Source: an uncultured Bacteroides sp. | GTDB lineage: Bacteria > Bacteroidota > Bacteroidia > Bacteroidales > Bacteroidaceae | Length of the DNA: 43,055 nt | Reading direction: 5' to 3' | Assembly: GCA_947074275.1 (NCBI GenBank) | Contig: CAMTPA010000021.1 | Coordinates: 1 to 43,055 of the forward strand | Part shown: in pieces, positions 43,010-43,055 of the stretch | How positions within the stretch are numbered: the stretch's first letter is position 1 | Layout: the number at the start of each line of letters is the position of its first letter | The notes under the pieces: generated by a model | Databases searched by the model: none | Seen by the model: only the letters and a program-made list of their open reading frames with translations | What the model was told of the DNA's origin: nothing | Program-made: the position numbers and the translations under genes

Positions 43010-43055
43010 AGATCGGAAGAGCACACGTCTGAACTCCAGTCACGAGATTCCATCT
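43010..43055. other. Illumina adapter contamination (right contig end)
   Basis: From 43010 the sequence AGATCGGAAGAGCACACGTC runs into the TruSeq read-2 adapter, followed by the 8-base index GAGATTCC and ATCT. It is the reverse complement of bases 3-48. Non-genomic. Confidence 0.98.

Noticed and set aside
1..43055. 46-base terminal inverted repeats as ends of a linear plasmid, phage or transposon
   Set aside because: The repeat is Illumina P7/read-2 adapter with an index, so it is artificial.

Overview
The window is one linear assembly contig from a member of the order Bacteroidales (phylum Bacteroidota); genus cannot be fixed from sequence alone. The evidence is the gene order uppS-bamA-ompH-ompH-murI, the block rimP-nusA-infB-cvpA-sufBCDS, an N-succinylornithine-type transcarbamylase next to proBA, many lipoproteins of Bacteroidales-only families (DUF6242, LruC, fimbrillin-like), weak Shine-Dalgarno signals, and repeated promoter -7 boxes of the form TAnnTTTG. 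Both contig ends are Illumina adapter, not genome (1-48 and 43010-43055), so the two ends are artificial and the last gene is cut.

Layout. 274-7854 (+): DUF6242 lipoprotein, DUF6089 barrel protein, uppS, bamA, two OmpH/Skp chaperones (envelope biogenesis), a terminator, then murI with its own promoter. 7925-10678 (-): a TPR histidine kinase followed by a fimbrillin-like lipoprotein. 10926-16769 (+): a DUF2007 protein, a palindromic repeat cluster, proB-proA, then argF' with an LruC-domain lipoprotein. 17091-18242 (+): YqhD-type alcohol dehydrogenase. 18346-20134 (-): LytS-like kinase and LytTR response regulator, divergent from 20520-23655 (+): a BMP-like binding lipoprotein overlapping a second lipoprotein that fuses an ABC-type periplasmic ligand-binding domain to a legumain-like (C13) cysteine peptidase. 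23955-25132 (-): two paralogous proteins of unknown function. 25133-26078: gene-free, repeat-bearing. 26079-28064 (+): membrane-anchored TPR/HTH regulator. 28159-38657 (-): sufS, sufD, sufC, sufB, cvpA, infB, nusA, rimP. 38996-40608 (+): alpha/beta hydrolase and sugar O-acetyltransferase. 40760-43009 (-): a DpnII/MboI-type GATC restriction-modification system, its first methylase truncated by the contig end.

The most unusual part is 18346-23655. A complete LytS/LytTR two-component pair faces a translationally coupled pair of binding-protein-like lipoproteins, one carrying an apparently intact legumain catalytic dyad. No transporter permease lies nearby, which suggests ligand sensing or ligand-gated proteolysis at the cell surface rather than uptake. 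The divergent intergenic region carries three units at 21-bp period inside a 74-bp element closed by inverted repeats, the spacing used by LytTR-domain regulators. A second 74-bp element of the same design lies upstream of the TPR/HTH regulator (25874-25947), and a 22-bp-period palindromic array lies upstream of proB (11181-11242).

The rest is largely core metabolism and information processing: undecaprenyl phosphate and D-glutamate supply for the wall, outer-membrane protein assembly, proline and arginine synthesis, Fe-S cluster assembly, and translation/transcription factors.
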